This document shows positions 25,301 through 38,765 of a stretch of 64,000 bases of DNA, piece after piece. The position numbers and the translations under genes are program-made. Source of the DNA: Cydia pomonella (taxonomy: Eukaryota > Arthropoda > Insecta > Lepidoptera > Tortricidae); NCBI RefSeq assembly GCF_033807575.1, contig NC_084729.1, forward strand, positions 6,138,001 through 6,202,000, read 5' to 3'. Under the pieces are notes generated by a model. The model was given only the letters and a program-made list of their open reading frames with translations, searched no databases and was not told the DNA's origin. How positions within the stretch are numbered: position 1 is the first letter of the stretch; the number at the start of each line of letters is the position of its first letter.

Positions 25301-27956
25301 TCTAAGCGTCTTAATGTCAGGAAGATTATCAAAATCACTGATTTATGTCAAGAAACTTTCAGCCGCTGACTCGGCCAATGGATATTTTTCGGAAAACAAC
25401 TTTGAAAAGTGATACGATTGGTTTTCGAAAGCTTTGACGAAAGCTCTGGATTTACGGTTTCCTTTGATGTAATAATTACTTTCCATAATCTGGAATTGTA
25501 TCAATATTTAGTAAAATATTTTCAGAATCGTTCCACCGCTAAATATTATTGTGTTGCAATATCTATAGACAGCGAGGAAAGTCGGTTTTGAAAGCTTTTT
25601 ATGAAAGCCCATGAAAGCTGCCTACGTTGGTGTAAGTTTGAAAGCGTCTTAATGTCTACAAGTTCGTCAAAAGTAGTGATTTGTGTCAAGAAGCTTTCGG
25701 CCGCTAACGTGGCCAATGGATATTTTTCGGGAAATAAATTGTAAAAGTCATATGATTGGGTTTCGAAAGCTTTAACAAAAGCTCTTGATTTACGGTTTTC
25801 ATTAGTGTAATTATTACTTTGCAAAATCTAGAAATATATCAACATTTAAAAAAGTATTTTCAGAATTGTTCCGCCGCTAACTATTTTTCAGTTGTAATAT
25901 CTATAGTTAGCGAGGAAAGTTGGTTTTGAAAGCTTTTTCTGAAAGCCTATGATAGCTGCCTACGTTGTTGTAAGTTTGAAAGCGTCTTAATGTCTGGAAG
26001 ATTATTCAAATCACTGATTTATGTCAAGAAACTTTCAGCCGCTGACTCGGCCAATGGATATTTTTCGGAAAACAACTTTGAAAAGTGATACGATTGGTTT
26101 TCGAAAGCTTTGACGAAAGCTCTGGATTTACGGTTTCCTTTGATGTAATAATTACTTTCCATAATCTGGAATTGTATCAATATTTAGTAAAATATTTTCA
26201 GAATCGTTCCGCCGCTAACTATTTTTCAGTTGCAATATCTATATTTAACGAAGAAAGTCGTTTCTGAAAGCCCATGAAAGCGGCCTACGTTAGTGTAAGT
26301 TTGTAAGCGTCTTAATGTCTAGAAGTTTGTCCAAAGTAGTGATTTGTGTCAGGAAGTTTTCGGCCGCTGACTCGGCCAATGGATATTTGTCGGGAAATTT
26401 GTTTTAAAAGTTATATGATTGGGTTTCGAAAGCTTTGACAAAAGCTCTGGATTTACTGTTTTCATTGACGTAATTATTACTTTCCATAATCGAGAAATAT
26501 ATCAACATTTAAAAAAATAATTTCAGAATTGTTCCGCCGCTAACTATTTTTCAGTTGCATAATCTATAGTTAGCGAAGAAAGTCGTTTCTGAAAGCTTTT
26601 TAAGAAAGCCCATGATAGCGGCTTATGTTGGTGTAAGTTTCTAAGCGTCTTAATGTCTGGAAGCTTATCAAAATCACTGATTTCTGTCAAGAAACTTTCT
26701 GCCGCTGACTCGGCCAATGGATATTTTTAGGAAAACAACTTTGAAAAGTGATACGATTGGGTTTCGAAAGCTTTGACGAAAGCTCTCGATTTACGGTTTT
26801 CATTAATGTAATTATTACTTTGCAAAATCTAGAAATATATCAACATTTAAAAAAGTATTTTCAGAATTGTTCCGCCGCTAACTATTTTTCAGTTGTAATA
26901 TCTATAGTTAGCGAGGAAAGTTGGTTTTGAAAGCTTTTTCTGAAAGCCTATGATAGCTGCCTACGTTGGTGTAAGTTTGAAAGCGTCTTAATGTCTAGAA
27001 GATCGTCAAAGATAGTGATTTGTGTCATGAAGCTTTCGGCCGCTGACGTGGCCAATGGATATTTTTCGGGAAACAAATTGTAAAAGTGATATGATTGGGT
27101 TTCGAAAGCTTTGACAAAAGCTCTCGATTTACGGTTTTCATTAATGTAATTATTACTTTCCATAACCTAGAAATATATAAACGTTTAAAAAAATATTTTC
27201 AGAATTGTTCCGCCGCTAACTATTTTTCAGTTGCAATATCTATAGTTAACGAAGAAAGTCGTTTCTGAAAGCTTTTTCTGAAAGCCCATGATAACGGCCT
27301 AAGTTACTGTAAGTTTGTAAGCGTCTAAATGACTAGAAGTTCGTTAAAAGTAGTGATTTGTGTTAGGAAGATTTCTGCCGCTGACTCGGCCAATGGATAT
27401 TTTTCGGGAAACGAATTTGCAAAGCGATTTTTATGGTTTTCAAAAGTTTCGACATAAGCTTTTGATTAACGGTTTTCATTGTTGCAGTAATTAATTTCCG
27501 TAATTACTAGATAGTATTGTATCGACATTAAAAATATATTTTTAGAATCGTTCCGCCGCTAAGTATTTCTCAATTGCAATATCTATAGACAGCGAGGAAA
27601 GTCGGTTTTGAAAGATTTTTCAGAAAGCTCATGATAGCTGCCTAAGTTGGAGTAAGTTTGAATGCGTCTTAATGTCTAGAAGTTTGTCCAAAGTAGTGAT
27701 TTGTGTCAGGAAGTTTTCGGCCGCTGACTCGGCCAATGGATATTTTTCGGGTTTTTTTTTTTAAAGTGATATGATTGGGTTTCGAAAGCTTTGACAAAAG
27801 CTCTGGATTTACGGTTTTCATTGACGTAAATATTACTTTCCATAATCTAGAAATATATCAACATTTAAAAAAATATATACATAATTGTTCCGCCGCTAAC
27901 TATTTTTCAGTTGCATAATCTATAGTTAGCGAAGAAAGTAGTTTCTGAAAGCTTCT

Positions 27957-30900
27957 TCTGAAAGCCTATGATAGCTGCCTACGTTGGTGTAAGTTTGAAA
28001 GCGTCTTAATGTCTGGAAGATTATCCAAATCACTGATTTATGTCAAGAAACTTTCAGCCGCTGACTCGGCCAATGGATATTTTTCGGAAAACAACTTTGA
28101 AAAGTGATACGATTGGTTTTTGAAAGCTTTGACGAAAGCTCTGGATTTACGGTTTCCTTTGATGTAATAATTACTTTCCATAATCTGGAATTGTATCAAT
28201 ATTTAGTAAAATATTTTCAGAATCGTTCCGCCGCTAACTATTATTGTGTTGCAATATCTATAGACAGCGAGGAAAGTCGGTTTTGAAAGCTTTTTATGAA
28301 AGCCCATGAAAGCTGCCTACGTTGGTGTAAGTTTGAAAGCATCTTAATGTCTACAAGTTCGTCAAAAGTAGTGATTTGTGTCAAGAAGCTTTCGGCCGCT
28401 AACGTGGCCAATGGATATTTTTCGGGAAATATATTGTAAAAGTCATATGATTGGGTTTCGAAAGCTTTAACAAAAGCTCTTGATTTACGGTTTTCATTGG
28501 TGTAATTATTACTTTGCAAAATCTAGAAATATATCAACATTTAAAAAAATATTTTCAGGATTGTTCCGCCGCTAACTATTTTTCAGTTGTAATCTATATA
28601 GTTAGCGAGGAAAGTCGGTTTTGAAAGCTTTTTCTGAAAGCCTATGATAGCTGCCTACGTTGGTGTAAGTTTGAAAGCCTCTTAATGTCTACAAGTTCGT
28701 CAAAAGTAGTGATTTGTGTCAAGAAGCTTTCGGCCGCTAACGTGGCCAATGGATATTTTTCGGGAAACAAATTGTAAAAGTGATATGATTGGGTTTCGAA
28801 AGCTTTAACAAAAGCTCTTGATTTACGGTTTTCATTAGTGTAATTATTACTTTGCAAAATCTAGAAATATATCAACATTTAAAAAAATATTTTCAGAATT
28901 GTTCTGCCGCTAACTATTTTTCAGTTGTAATATATATAGTTAGCGAGGAAAGTCGGTTTTGAAAGCTTTTTCTGAAAGCCTATGATAACTGCCTACGTTG
29001 GTGTAAGTTTGAAAGCGTCTTAATGTCTAGAAGTTCGTCAAAGGTTGTGATTTGTGTCAAGAAGCTTTCGGCCGCTGACGTGGCTAGTGGATATTTTTCG
29101 GGAAACAAATTTTAAAATTGATATGATTGGGTTTCGAAAGCTTTGACAAAAGCTCTCGATTTACGGTTTTCATTAATGTATATATTACTTTCCATAACCT
29201 AGAAATATATCAACGTTTAAAAAAATATTTTTAGAATCGTTCCGCCTCTAACTATTTCTCAATTGCAATATCTATAGGCAGCGAGGGAAGTCGATTTTGA
29301 AAGATTTTTCAGAAAGCTCATGATAGCTGCCTACGTTGGAGTAAGTTTGAATGCGTCTTAATGTCTAGAAGTTTGTCCAAAGTAGTGATTTGTGTCAGGA
29401 AGTTTTCGGCCGCTGACTCGGCCAATGGATATTTTTCGGGATTTTTTTTAAAGTGATATGATTGGGTTTCGAACGCTTTGACAAAAGCTCTGGATTTACG
29501 GTTTTCATTGACGTAAATATTACTTTCCATAATCTAGAAATATATCAACATTTAAAAAAATATATTCATAATTGTTCCGCCGCTAACTATTTTTCAGTTG
29601 CATAATCTATAGTTAGCGAAGAAAGTAGTTTCTGAAAGCTTCTTCTGAAAGCCCATGATAGCGGCTTACGTTAGTGTAAGTTTCTAAGCGTCTTAATGTC
29701 TGGAAGATTATCAAAATCACTGATTTATGTCAAGAAACTTTCAGCCGCTGACTCGGCCATTGGATATTTTTCGGAAAACAACTTTGAAAAGTGATACGAT
29801 TGGTTTTCGAAAGCTTTGACGAAAGCTCTGGATTTACGGTTACCTTTGATGTAATAATTACTTTCCATAATCTGGAATTGTATCAATATTTAGTAAAATA
29901 TTTTCAGAATCGTTCCGCCGCTAACTATTATTGTGTTGCAATATCTATAGACAGCGAGGAAAGTCGGTTTTGAAAGCTTTTTATGAAAGCCCATGAAAGC
30001 TGCCTACGTTGGTGTAAGTTTGAAAGCATCTTAATGTCTACAAGTTCGTCAAAAGTAGTGATTTGTGTCAAGAAGCTTTCGGCCGCTAACGTGGCCAATG
30101 GATATTTTTCGGGAAATAAATTGTAAAAGTCATATGATTGGGTTTCGAAAGCTTTAACAAAAGCTCTTGATTTACGGTTTTCATTGGTGTAATTATTACT
30201 TTGCAAAATCTAGAAATATATCAACATTTAAAAAAATATTTTCAGGATTGTTCCGCCGCTAACTATTTTTCAGTTGTAATCTATATAGTTAGCGAGGAAA
30301 GTCGGTTTTGAAAGCTTTTTCTGAAAGCCTATGATAGCTGCCTACGTTGGTGTAAGTTTGAAAGCCTCTTAATGTCTACAAGTTCGTCAAAAGTAGTGAT
30401 TTGTGTCAAGAAGCTTTCGGCCGCTAACGTGGCCAATGGATATTTTTCGGGAAACAAATTGTAAAAGTGATATGATTGGGTTTCGAAAGCTTTAACAAAA
30501 GCTCTTGATTTACGGTTTTCATTAGTGTAATTATTACTTTGCAAAATCTAGAAATATATCAACATTTAAAAAAATATTTTCAGAATTGTTCTGCCGCTAA
30601 CTATTTTTCAGTTGTAATATATATAGTTAGCGAGGAAAGTCGGTTTTGAAAGCTTTTTCTGAAAGCCTATGATAGCTGCCTACGTTGGTGTAAGTTTGAA
30701 AGCGTCTTAATGTCTAGAAGTTCGTCAAAGGTTGTGATTTGTGTCAAGAAGCTTTCGGCCGCTGACGTGGCTAGTGGATATTTTTCGGGAAACAAATTTT
30801 AAAATTGATATGATTGGGTTTCGAAAGCTTTGACAAAAGCTCTCGATTTACGGTTTTCATTAATGTAATTATTACTTTCCATAACCTAGAAATATATCAA

Positions 30901-33357
30901 CGTTTAAAAAAATATTTTTAGAATCGTTCCGCCTCTAACTATTTCTCAATTGCAATATCTATAGGCAGCGAGGGAAGTCGATTTTGAAAGATTTTTCAGA
31001 AAGCTCATGATAGCTGCCTACGTTGGAGTAAGTTTGAATGCGTCTTAATGTCTAGAAGTTTGTCCAAAGTAGTGATTTGTGTCAGGAAGTTTTCGGCCGC
31101 TGACTCGGCCAATGGATATTTTTCGGGATTTTTTTTAAAGTGATATGATTGGGTTTCGAACGCTTTGACAAAAGCTCTGGATTTACGGTTTTCATTGACG
31201 TAAATATTACTTTCCATAATCTAGAAATATATCAACATTTAAAAAAATATATTCATAATTGTTCCGCCGCTAACTATTTTTCAGTTGCATAATCTATAGT
31301 TAGCGAAGAAAGTAGTTTCTGAAAGCTTCTTCTGAAAGCCCATGATAGCGGCCTACGTTAGTGTAAGTTTCTAAGCGTCTTAATATCTGGAAGATTATCA
31401 AAATCACTGATTTATGTCAAGAAACTTTCAGCCGCTGACTCGGCCAATGATTATTTTTCGGAAAACAACTTTGAAAAGTGATACGATTGGTTTTCGAAAG
31501 CTTTGATGAAAGCTCTGGATTCACGGTTTCCTTTGATGTAATAATTACTTTCCATAATCTGGAATTGTATCAATATTTACTAAAATATTTTCAGAATCGT
31601 TCCGCCGCTAACTATTATTATGTTGCAATATCTATAGACAGCGAGGAAAGTCGGTTTTGAAAGCTTTTTATGAAAGCCCATGAAAGCTGCCTACGTTGGT
31701 GTAAGTTTGAAAGCGTCTTAATGTCTACAAGTTCGTCAAAAGTAGTGATTTGTGTCAAGAAGCTTTCGGCCGCTAACGTGGCCAATGGATATTTTTCGGG
31801 AAATAAATTGTAAAAGTCATTTGATCGGGTTTCGAAAGCTTTAACAAAAGCTCTTGATTTACGGTTTTCATTGGTGTAATTATTACTTTGCAAAATCTAG
31901 AAATATACCAACATTTAAAAAAATATTTTCAGAATTGTTCCGCCGCTAACTATTTTTCAGTTGTAATATCTATAGTTAGCGAGGAAAGTCGGTTTTGAAA
32001 GCTTTTTCTGAAAGCCTATGATAGCTGCCTACGTTGGTGTAAGTTTGAAAGCGTCTTAATGTCTACAAGTTCGTCAAAAGTAGTGATTTGTGTCAAGAAG
32101 CTTTCGGCCGCTAACGTGGCCAATGGATATTTTTCGGGAAATAAATTGTAAAAGTGATATGATTGGGTTTCGAAAGCTTTAACAAAAGCTCTTGATTTAC
32201 GGTTTTCATTAGTGTAATTATTACTTTGCAAAATCTAGAAATATATCAACATTTAAAAAAATATTTTCAGAATTGTTCCGCCGCTAACTATTTTTCAGTT
32301 GTAATATATATAGTTAGCGAGGAAAGTCGGTTTTGAAAGCTTTTTCTGAAAGCCTATGATAGCTGCCTACGTTGGTGTAAGTTTGAAAGCGTCTTAATGT
32401 CTAGAAGTTCGTCAAAGGTTGTGATTTGTGTCAAGAAGCTTTCGGCCGCTGACGTGGCCAATGGATATTTTTCGGGAAACAAATTTTAAAAGTGATATGA
32501 TTGGGTTTCGAAAGCTTTGACAAAAGCTCTCGATTTACGGTTTTCATTAATGTAATTATTACTTTCCATAACCTAGAAATATATCAACGTTTAAAAAAAT
32601 ATTTTCAGAATTGTTCCGCCGCTAACTATTTTTCAGTTGCAATATCTATAGTTAACGAAGAGAGTCGTTTCTGAAAGCTTTTTCTGTAAGCCCATGATAG
32701 CGGCCTACGTTAGTGTAAGTTTGTAAGCGTCTTAATTTTTAGAAGTTTGTCTAAAGTAGTGATTTGTGTCAGGAAGATTTCGGCCGCTGACCCCGGCCAA
32801 TTGATATTTGTCGGGAAATTTGTTTTAAAAGTGATATGATTGGGTTTCGAAAGCCTTGACAAAAGCTCTGGATTTACGGTTTTCATTGACGTAATTATTA
32901 CTTTCCATAATCGAGAAATATAACAACATTTAAAAAAAAAAATTCTGAATTGTTCCGCCGCTATCTATTTTTCAGGTGCATAATCTATAGTTAGCGAAGA
33001 AAGTCGTTTCTGAAAGCTTTTTAAAAAAGCCCATGATAGCGGCTTATGTTGGTGTAAGTTTCTAAGCGTCTTAATGTCTGGAAGCTTAACAAAATCACTG
33101 ATTTCTCTGAAGAAACTTTCTGCCGCTGACTCGGCCAATAGATATTTTTCGGGACACAAATTTTAAAAGTGATATTATTAAGTTTCGAAAGCTTTGACAA
33201 AAGCTCTCGATTTACGGTTTTCATTAATGTAATTATTACTTTGCAAAATCTAGAAATATATCAACATTTAAAAAAGTATTTTCAGAATTGTTCCGCCGCT
33301 AACAATTTTTCAGTTGTAATATCTATAGTTAGCGAGGAAAGTTGGTTTTGAAAGCTT
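27957..33357 (-). repeat. 5.4-kb higher-order repeat, copy 1 (A1-A2-B)
   Basis: Built of two 1,687-bp five-monomer blocks (28104-29790 and 29791-31477) and a 2,028-bp six-monomer block (from 31478). A1 and A2 differ at diagnostic sites: A1 has TGATAACTGCC (about 28982) and AATGTATATATTAC (about 29175), while A2 has TGATAGCTGCC and AATGTAATTATTAC. Confidence 0.85.
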
Positions 33358-36300
33358 TTTCTGAAAGCCTATGATAGCTGCCTACGTTGGTGTAAGTTTG
33401 AAAGCGTCTTAATGTCTGGAAGATTATCCAAATCACTGATTTATGTCAAGAAACTTTCAGCCGCTGACTCGGCCAATGGATATTTTTCGGAAAACAACTT
33501 TGAAAAGTGATACGATTGGTTTTTGAAAGCTTTGACGAAAGCTCTGGATTTACGGTTTCCTTTGATGTAATAATTACTTTCCATAATCTGGAATTGTATC
33601 AATATTTAATAAATATTTTCAGAATCGTTCCGCCGCTAACTATTATTGTGTTGCAATATCTATAGACAGCGAGGAAAGTCGGTTTTGAAAGCTTTTTATG
33701 AAAGCCCATGAAAGCTGCCTACGTTGGTGTAAGTTTGAAAGCATCTTAATGTCTACAAGTTCGTCAAAAGTAGTGATTTGTGTCAAGAAGCTTTCGGCCG
33801 CTAACGTGGCCAATGGATATTTTTCGGGAAATAAATTGTAAAAGTCATATGATTGGGTTTCGAAAGCTTTAACAAAAGCTCTTGATTTACGGTTTTCATT
33901 GGTGTAATTATTACTTTGCAAAATCTAGAAATATATCAACATTTAAAAAAATATTTTCAGGATTGTTCCGCCGCTAACTATTTTTCAGTTGTAATCTATA
34001 TAATTAGCGAGGAAAGTCGGTTTTGAAAGCTTTTTCTGAAAGCCTATGATAGCTGCCTACGTTGGTGTAAGTTTGAAAGCCTCTTAATGTCTACAAGTTC
34101 GTCAAAAGTAGTGATTTGTGTCAAGAAGCTTTCGGCCGCTAACGTGGCCAATGGATATTTTTCGGGAAACAAATTGTAAAAGTGATATGATTGGGTTTCG
34201 AAAGCTTTAACAAAAGCTCTTGATTTACGGTTTTCATTAGTGTAATTATTACTTTGCAAAATCTAGAAATATATCAACATTTAAAAAAATATTTTCAGAA
34301 TTGTTCTGCCGCTAACTATTTTTCAGTTGTAATATATATAGTTAGCGAGGAAAGTCGGTTTTGAAAGCTTTTTCTGAAAGCCTATGATAACTGCCTACGT
34401 TGGTGTAAGTTTGAAAGCGTCTTAATGTCTAGAAGTTCGTCAAAGGTTGTGATTTGTGTCAAGAAGCTTTCGGCCGCTGACGTGGCTAGTGGATATTTTT
34501 CGGGAAACAAATTTTAAAATTGATATGATTGGGTTTCGAAAGCTTTGACAAAAGCTCTCGATTTACGGTTTTCATTAATGTATATATTACTTTCCATAAC
34601 CTAGAAATATATCAACGTTTAAAAAAATATTTTTAGAATCGTTCCGCCTCTAACTATTTCTCAATTGCAATATCTATAGGCAGCGAGGGAAGTCGATTTT
34701 GAAAGATTTTTCAGAAAGCTCATGATAGCTGCCTACGTTGGAGTAAGTTTGAATGCGTCTTAATGTCTAGAAGTTTGTCCAAAGTAGTGATTTGTGTCAG
34801 GAAGTTTTCGGCCGCTGACTCGGCCAATGGATATTTTTCGGGATTTTTTTTAAAGTGATATGATTGGGTTTCGAACGCTTTGACAAAAGCTCTGGATTTA
34901 CGGTTTTCATTGACGTAAATATTACTTTCCATAATCTAGAAATATATCAACATTTAAAAAAATATATTCATAATTGTTCCGCCGCTAACTATTTTTCAGT
35001 TGCATAATCTATAGTTAGCGAAGAAAGTAGTTTCTGAAAGCTTCTTCTGAAAGCCCATGATAGCGGCTTACGTTAGTGTAAGTTTCTAAGCGTCTTAATG
35101 TCTGGAAGATTATCAAAATCACTGATTTATGTCAAGAAACTTTCAGCCGCTGACTCGGCCATTGGATATTTTTCGGAAAACAACTTTGAAAAGTGATACG
35201 ATTGGTTTTCGAAAGCTTTGACGAAAGCTCTGGATTTACGGTTACCTTTGATGTAATAATTACTTTCCATAATCTGGAATTGTATCAATATTTAGTAAAA
35301 TATTTTCAGAATCGTTCCGCCGCTAACTATTATTGTGTTGCAATATCTATAGACAGCGAGGAAAGTCGGTTTTGAAAGCTTTTTATGAAAGCCCATGAAA
35401 GCTGCCTACGTTGGTGTAAGTTTGAAAGCATCTTAATGTCTACAAGTTCGTCAAAAGTAGTGATTTGTGTCAAGAAGCTTTCGGCCGCTAACGTGGCCAA
35501 TGGATATTTTTCGGGAAATAAATTGTAAAAGTCATATGATTGGGTTTCGAAAGCTTTAACAAAAGCTCTTGATTTACGGTTTTCATTGGTGTAATTATTA
35601 CTTTGCAAAATCTAGAAATATATCAACATTTAAAAAAATATTTTCAGGATTGTTCCGCCGCTAACTATTTTTCAGTTGTAATCTATATAGTTAGCGAGGA
35701 AAGTCGGTTTTGAAAGCTTTTTCTGAAAGCCTATGATAGCTGCCTACGTTGGTGTAAGTTTGAAAGCCTCTTAATGTCTACAAGTTCGTCAAAAGTAGTG
35801 ATTTGTGTCAAGAAGCTTTCGGCCGCTAACGTGGCCAATGGATATTTTTCGGGAAACAAATTGTAAAAGTGATATGATTGGGTTTCGAAAGCTTTAACAA
35901 AAGCTCTTGATTTACGGTTTTCATTAGTGTAATTATTACTTTGCAAAATCTAGAAATATATCAACATTTAAAAAAATATTTTCAGAATTGTTCTGCCGCT
36001 AACTATTTTTCAGTTGTAATATATATAGTTAGCGAGGAAAGTCGGTTTTGAAAGCTTTTTCTGAAAGCCTATGATAGCTGCCTACGTTGGTGTAAGTTTG
36101 AAAGCGTCTTAATGTCTAGAAGTTCGTCAAAGGTTGTGATTTGTGTCAAGAAGCTTTCGGCCGCTGACGTGGCTAGTGGATATTTTTCGGGAAACAAATT
36201 TTAAAATTGATATGATTGGGTTTCGAAAGCTTTGACAAAAGCTCTCGATTTACGGTTTTCATTAATGTAATTATTACTTTCCATAACCTAGAAATATATC

Positions 36301-38765
36301 AACGTTTAAAAAAATATTTTTACAATCGTTCCGCCTCTAACTATTTCTCAATTGCAATATCTATAGGCAGCGAGGGAAGTCGATTTTGAAAGATTTTTCA
36401 GAAAGCTCATGATAGCTGCCTACGTTGGAGTAAGTTTGAATGCGTCTTAATGTCTAGAAGTTTGTCCAAAGTAGTGATTTGTGTCAGGAAGTTTTCGGCC
36501 GCTGACTCGGCCAATGGATATTTTTCGGGATTTTTTTTAAAGTGATATGATTGGGTTTCGAACGCTTTGACAAAAGCTCTGGATTTACGGTTTTCATTGA
36601 CGTAAATATTACTTTCCATAATCTAGAAATATATCAACATTTAAAAAAATATATTCATAATTGTTCCGCCGCTAACTATTTTTCAGTTGCATAATCTATA
36701 GTTAGCGAAGAAAGTAGTTTCTGAAAGCTTCTTCTGAAAGCCCATGATAGCGGCTTACGTTAGTGTAAGTTTCTAAGCGTCTTAATGTCTGGAAGATTAT
36801 CAAAATCACTGATTTATGTCAAGAAACTTTCAGCCGCTGACTCGGCCATTGGATATTTTTCGGAAAACAACTTTGAAAAGTGATACGATTGGTTTTCGAA
36901 AGCTTTGATGAAAGCTCTGGATTCACGGTTTCCTTTGATGTAATAATTACTTTCCATAATCTGGAATTGTATCAATATTTAGTAAAATATTTTCAGAATC
37001 GTTCCGCCGCTAACTATTATTATGTTGCAATATCTATAGACAGCGAGGAAAGTCGGTTTTGAAAGCTTTTTATGAAAGCCCATGAAAGCTGCCTACGTTG
37101 GTGTAAGTTTGAAAGCGTCTTAATGTCTACAAGTTCGTCAAAAGTAGTGATTTGTGTCAAGAAGCTTTCGGCCGCTAACGTGGCCAATGGATATTTTTCG
37201 GGAAATAAATTGTAAAAGTCATTTGATCGGGTTTCGAAAGCTTTAACAAAAGCTCTTGATTTACGGTTTTCATTGGTGTAATTATTACTTTGCAAAATCT
37301 AGAAATATACCAACATTTAAAAAAATATTTTCAGAATTGTTCCGCCGCTAACTATTTTTCAGTTGTAATATCTATAGTTAGCGAGGAAAGTCGGTTTTGA
37401 AAGCTTTTTCTGAAAGCCTATGATAGCTGCCTACGTTGGTGTAAGTTTGAAAGCGTCTTAATGTCTACAAGTTTGTCAAAAGTAGTGATTTGTGTCAAGA
37501 AGCTTTCGGCCGCTAACGTGGCCAATGGATATTTTTCGGGAAATAAATTGTAAAAGTGATATGATTGGGTTTCGAAAGCTTTAACAAAAGCTCTTGATTT
37601 ACGGTTTTCATTAGTGTAATTATTACTTTGCAAAATCTAGAAATATATCAACATTTAAAAAAATATTTTCAGAATTGTTCCGCCGCTAATTATTTTTCAG
37701 TTGTAATATATATAGTTAGCGAGGAAAGTCGGTTTTGAAAGCTTTTTCTGAAAGCCTATGATAGCTGCCTACGTTGGTGTAAGTTTGAAAGCGTCTTAAT
37801 GTCTAGAAGTTCGTCAAAGGTTGTGATTTGTGTCAAGAAGCTTTCGGCCGCTGACGTGGCCAATGGATATTTTTCGGGAAACAAATTTTAAAAGTGATAT
37901 GATTGGGTTTCGAAAGCTTTGACAAAAGCTCTCGATTTACGGTTTTCATTAATGTAATTATTACTTTCCATAACCTAGAAATATTATATACCTAACGTTT
38001 AAAAAAATATTTTCAGAATTGTTCCGCCGCTAACTATTTTTCAGTTGCAATATCTATAGTTAACGAAGAAAGTCGTTTCTGAAAGCTTTTTCTGTAAGCC
38101 CATGATAGCGGCCTACGTTAGTGTAAGTTTGTAAGCGTCTTAATTTTTAGAAGTTTGTCTAAAGTAGTGATTTGTGTCAGGAAGATTTCGGCCGCTGACC
38201 CCGGCCAATTGATATTTGTCGGGAAATTTGTTTTAAAAGTGATATGATTGGGTTTCGAAAGCCTTGACAAAAGCTCTGGATTTACGGTTTTCATTGACGT
38301 AATTATTACTTTCCATAATCGAGAAATATAACAACATTTAAAAAAAAAAATTCTGAATTGTTCCGCCGCTATCTATTTTTCAGGTGCATAATCTATAGTT
38401 AGCGAAGAAAGTCGTTTCTGAAAGCTTTTTAAAAAAGCCCATGATAGCGGCTTATGTTGGTGTAAGTTTCTAAGCGTCTTAATGTCTGGAAGCTTAACAA
38501 AATCACTGATTTCTCTGAAGAAACTTTCTGCCGCTGACTCGGCCAATAGATATTTTTCGGGACACAAATTTTAAAAGTGATATTATTAAGTTTCGAAAGC
38601 TTTGACAAAAGCTCTCGATTTACGGTTTTCATTAATGTAATTATTACTTTGCAAAATCTAGAAATATATCAACATTTAAAAAAGTATTTTCAGAATTGTT
38701 CCGCCGCTAACAATTTTTCAGTTGTAATATCTATAGTTAGCGAGGAAAGTTGGTTTTGAAAGCTT
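33358..38765 (-). repeat. 5.4-kb higher-order repeat, copy 2 (A1-A2-B)
   Basis: Matches copy 1 at offset 5,402 (for example 29791 to 35193 and 31478 to 36880), rising to 5,408 after a small insertion in the B block (TATTATATACCTAACG at about 37980). The diagnostic A1/A2 differences recur in the same order. The 5.4-kb duplication therefore followed the 1.69-kb duplication. Confidence 0.85.
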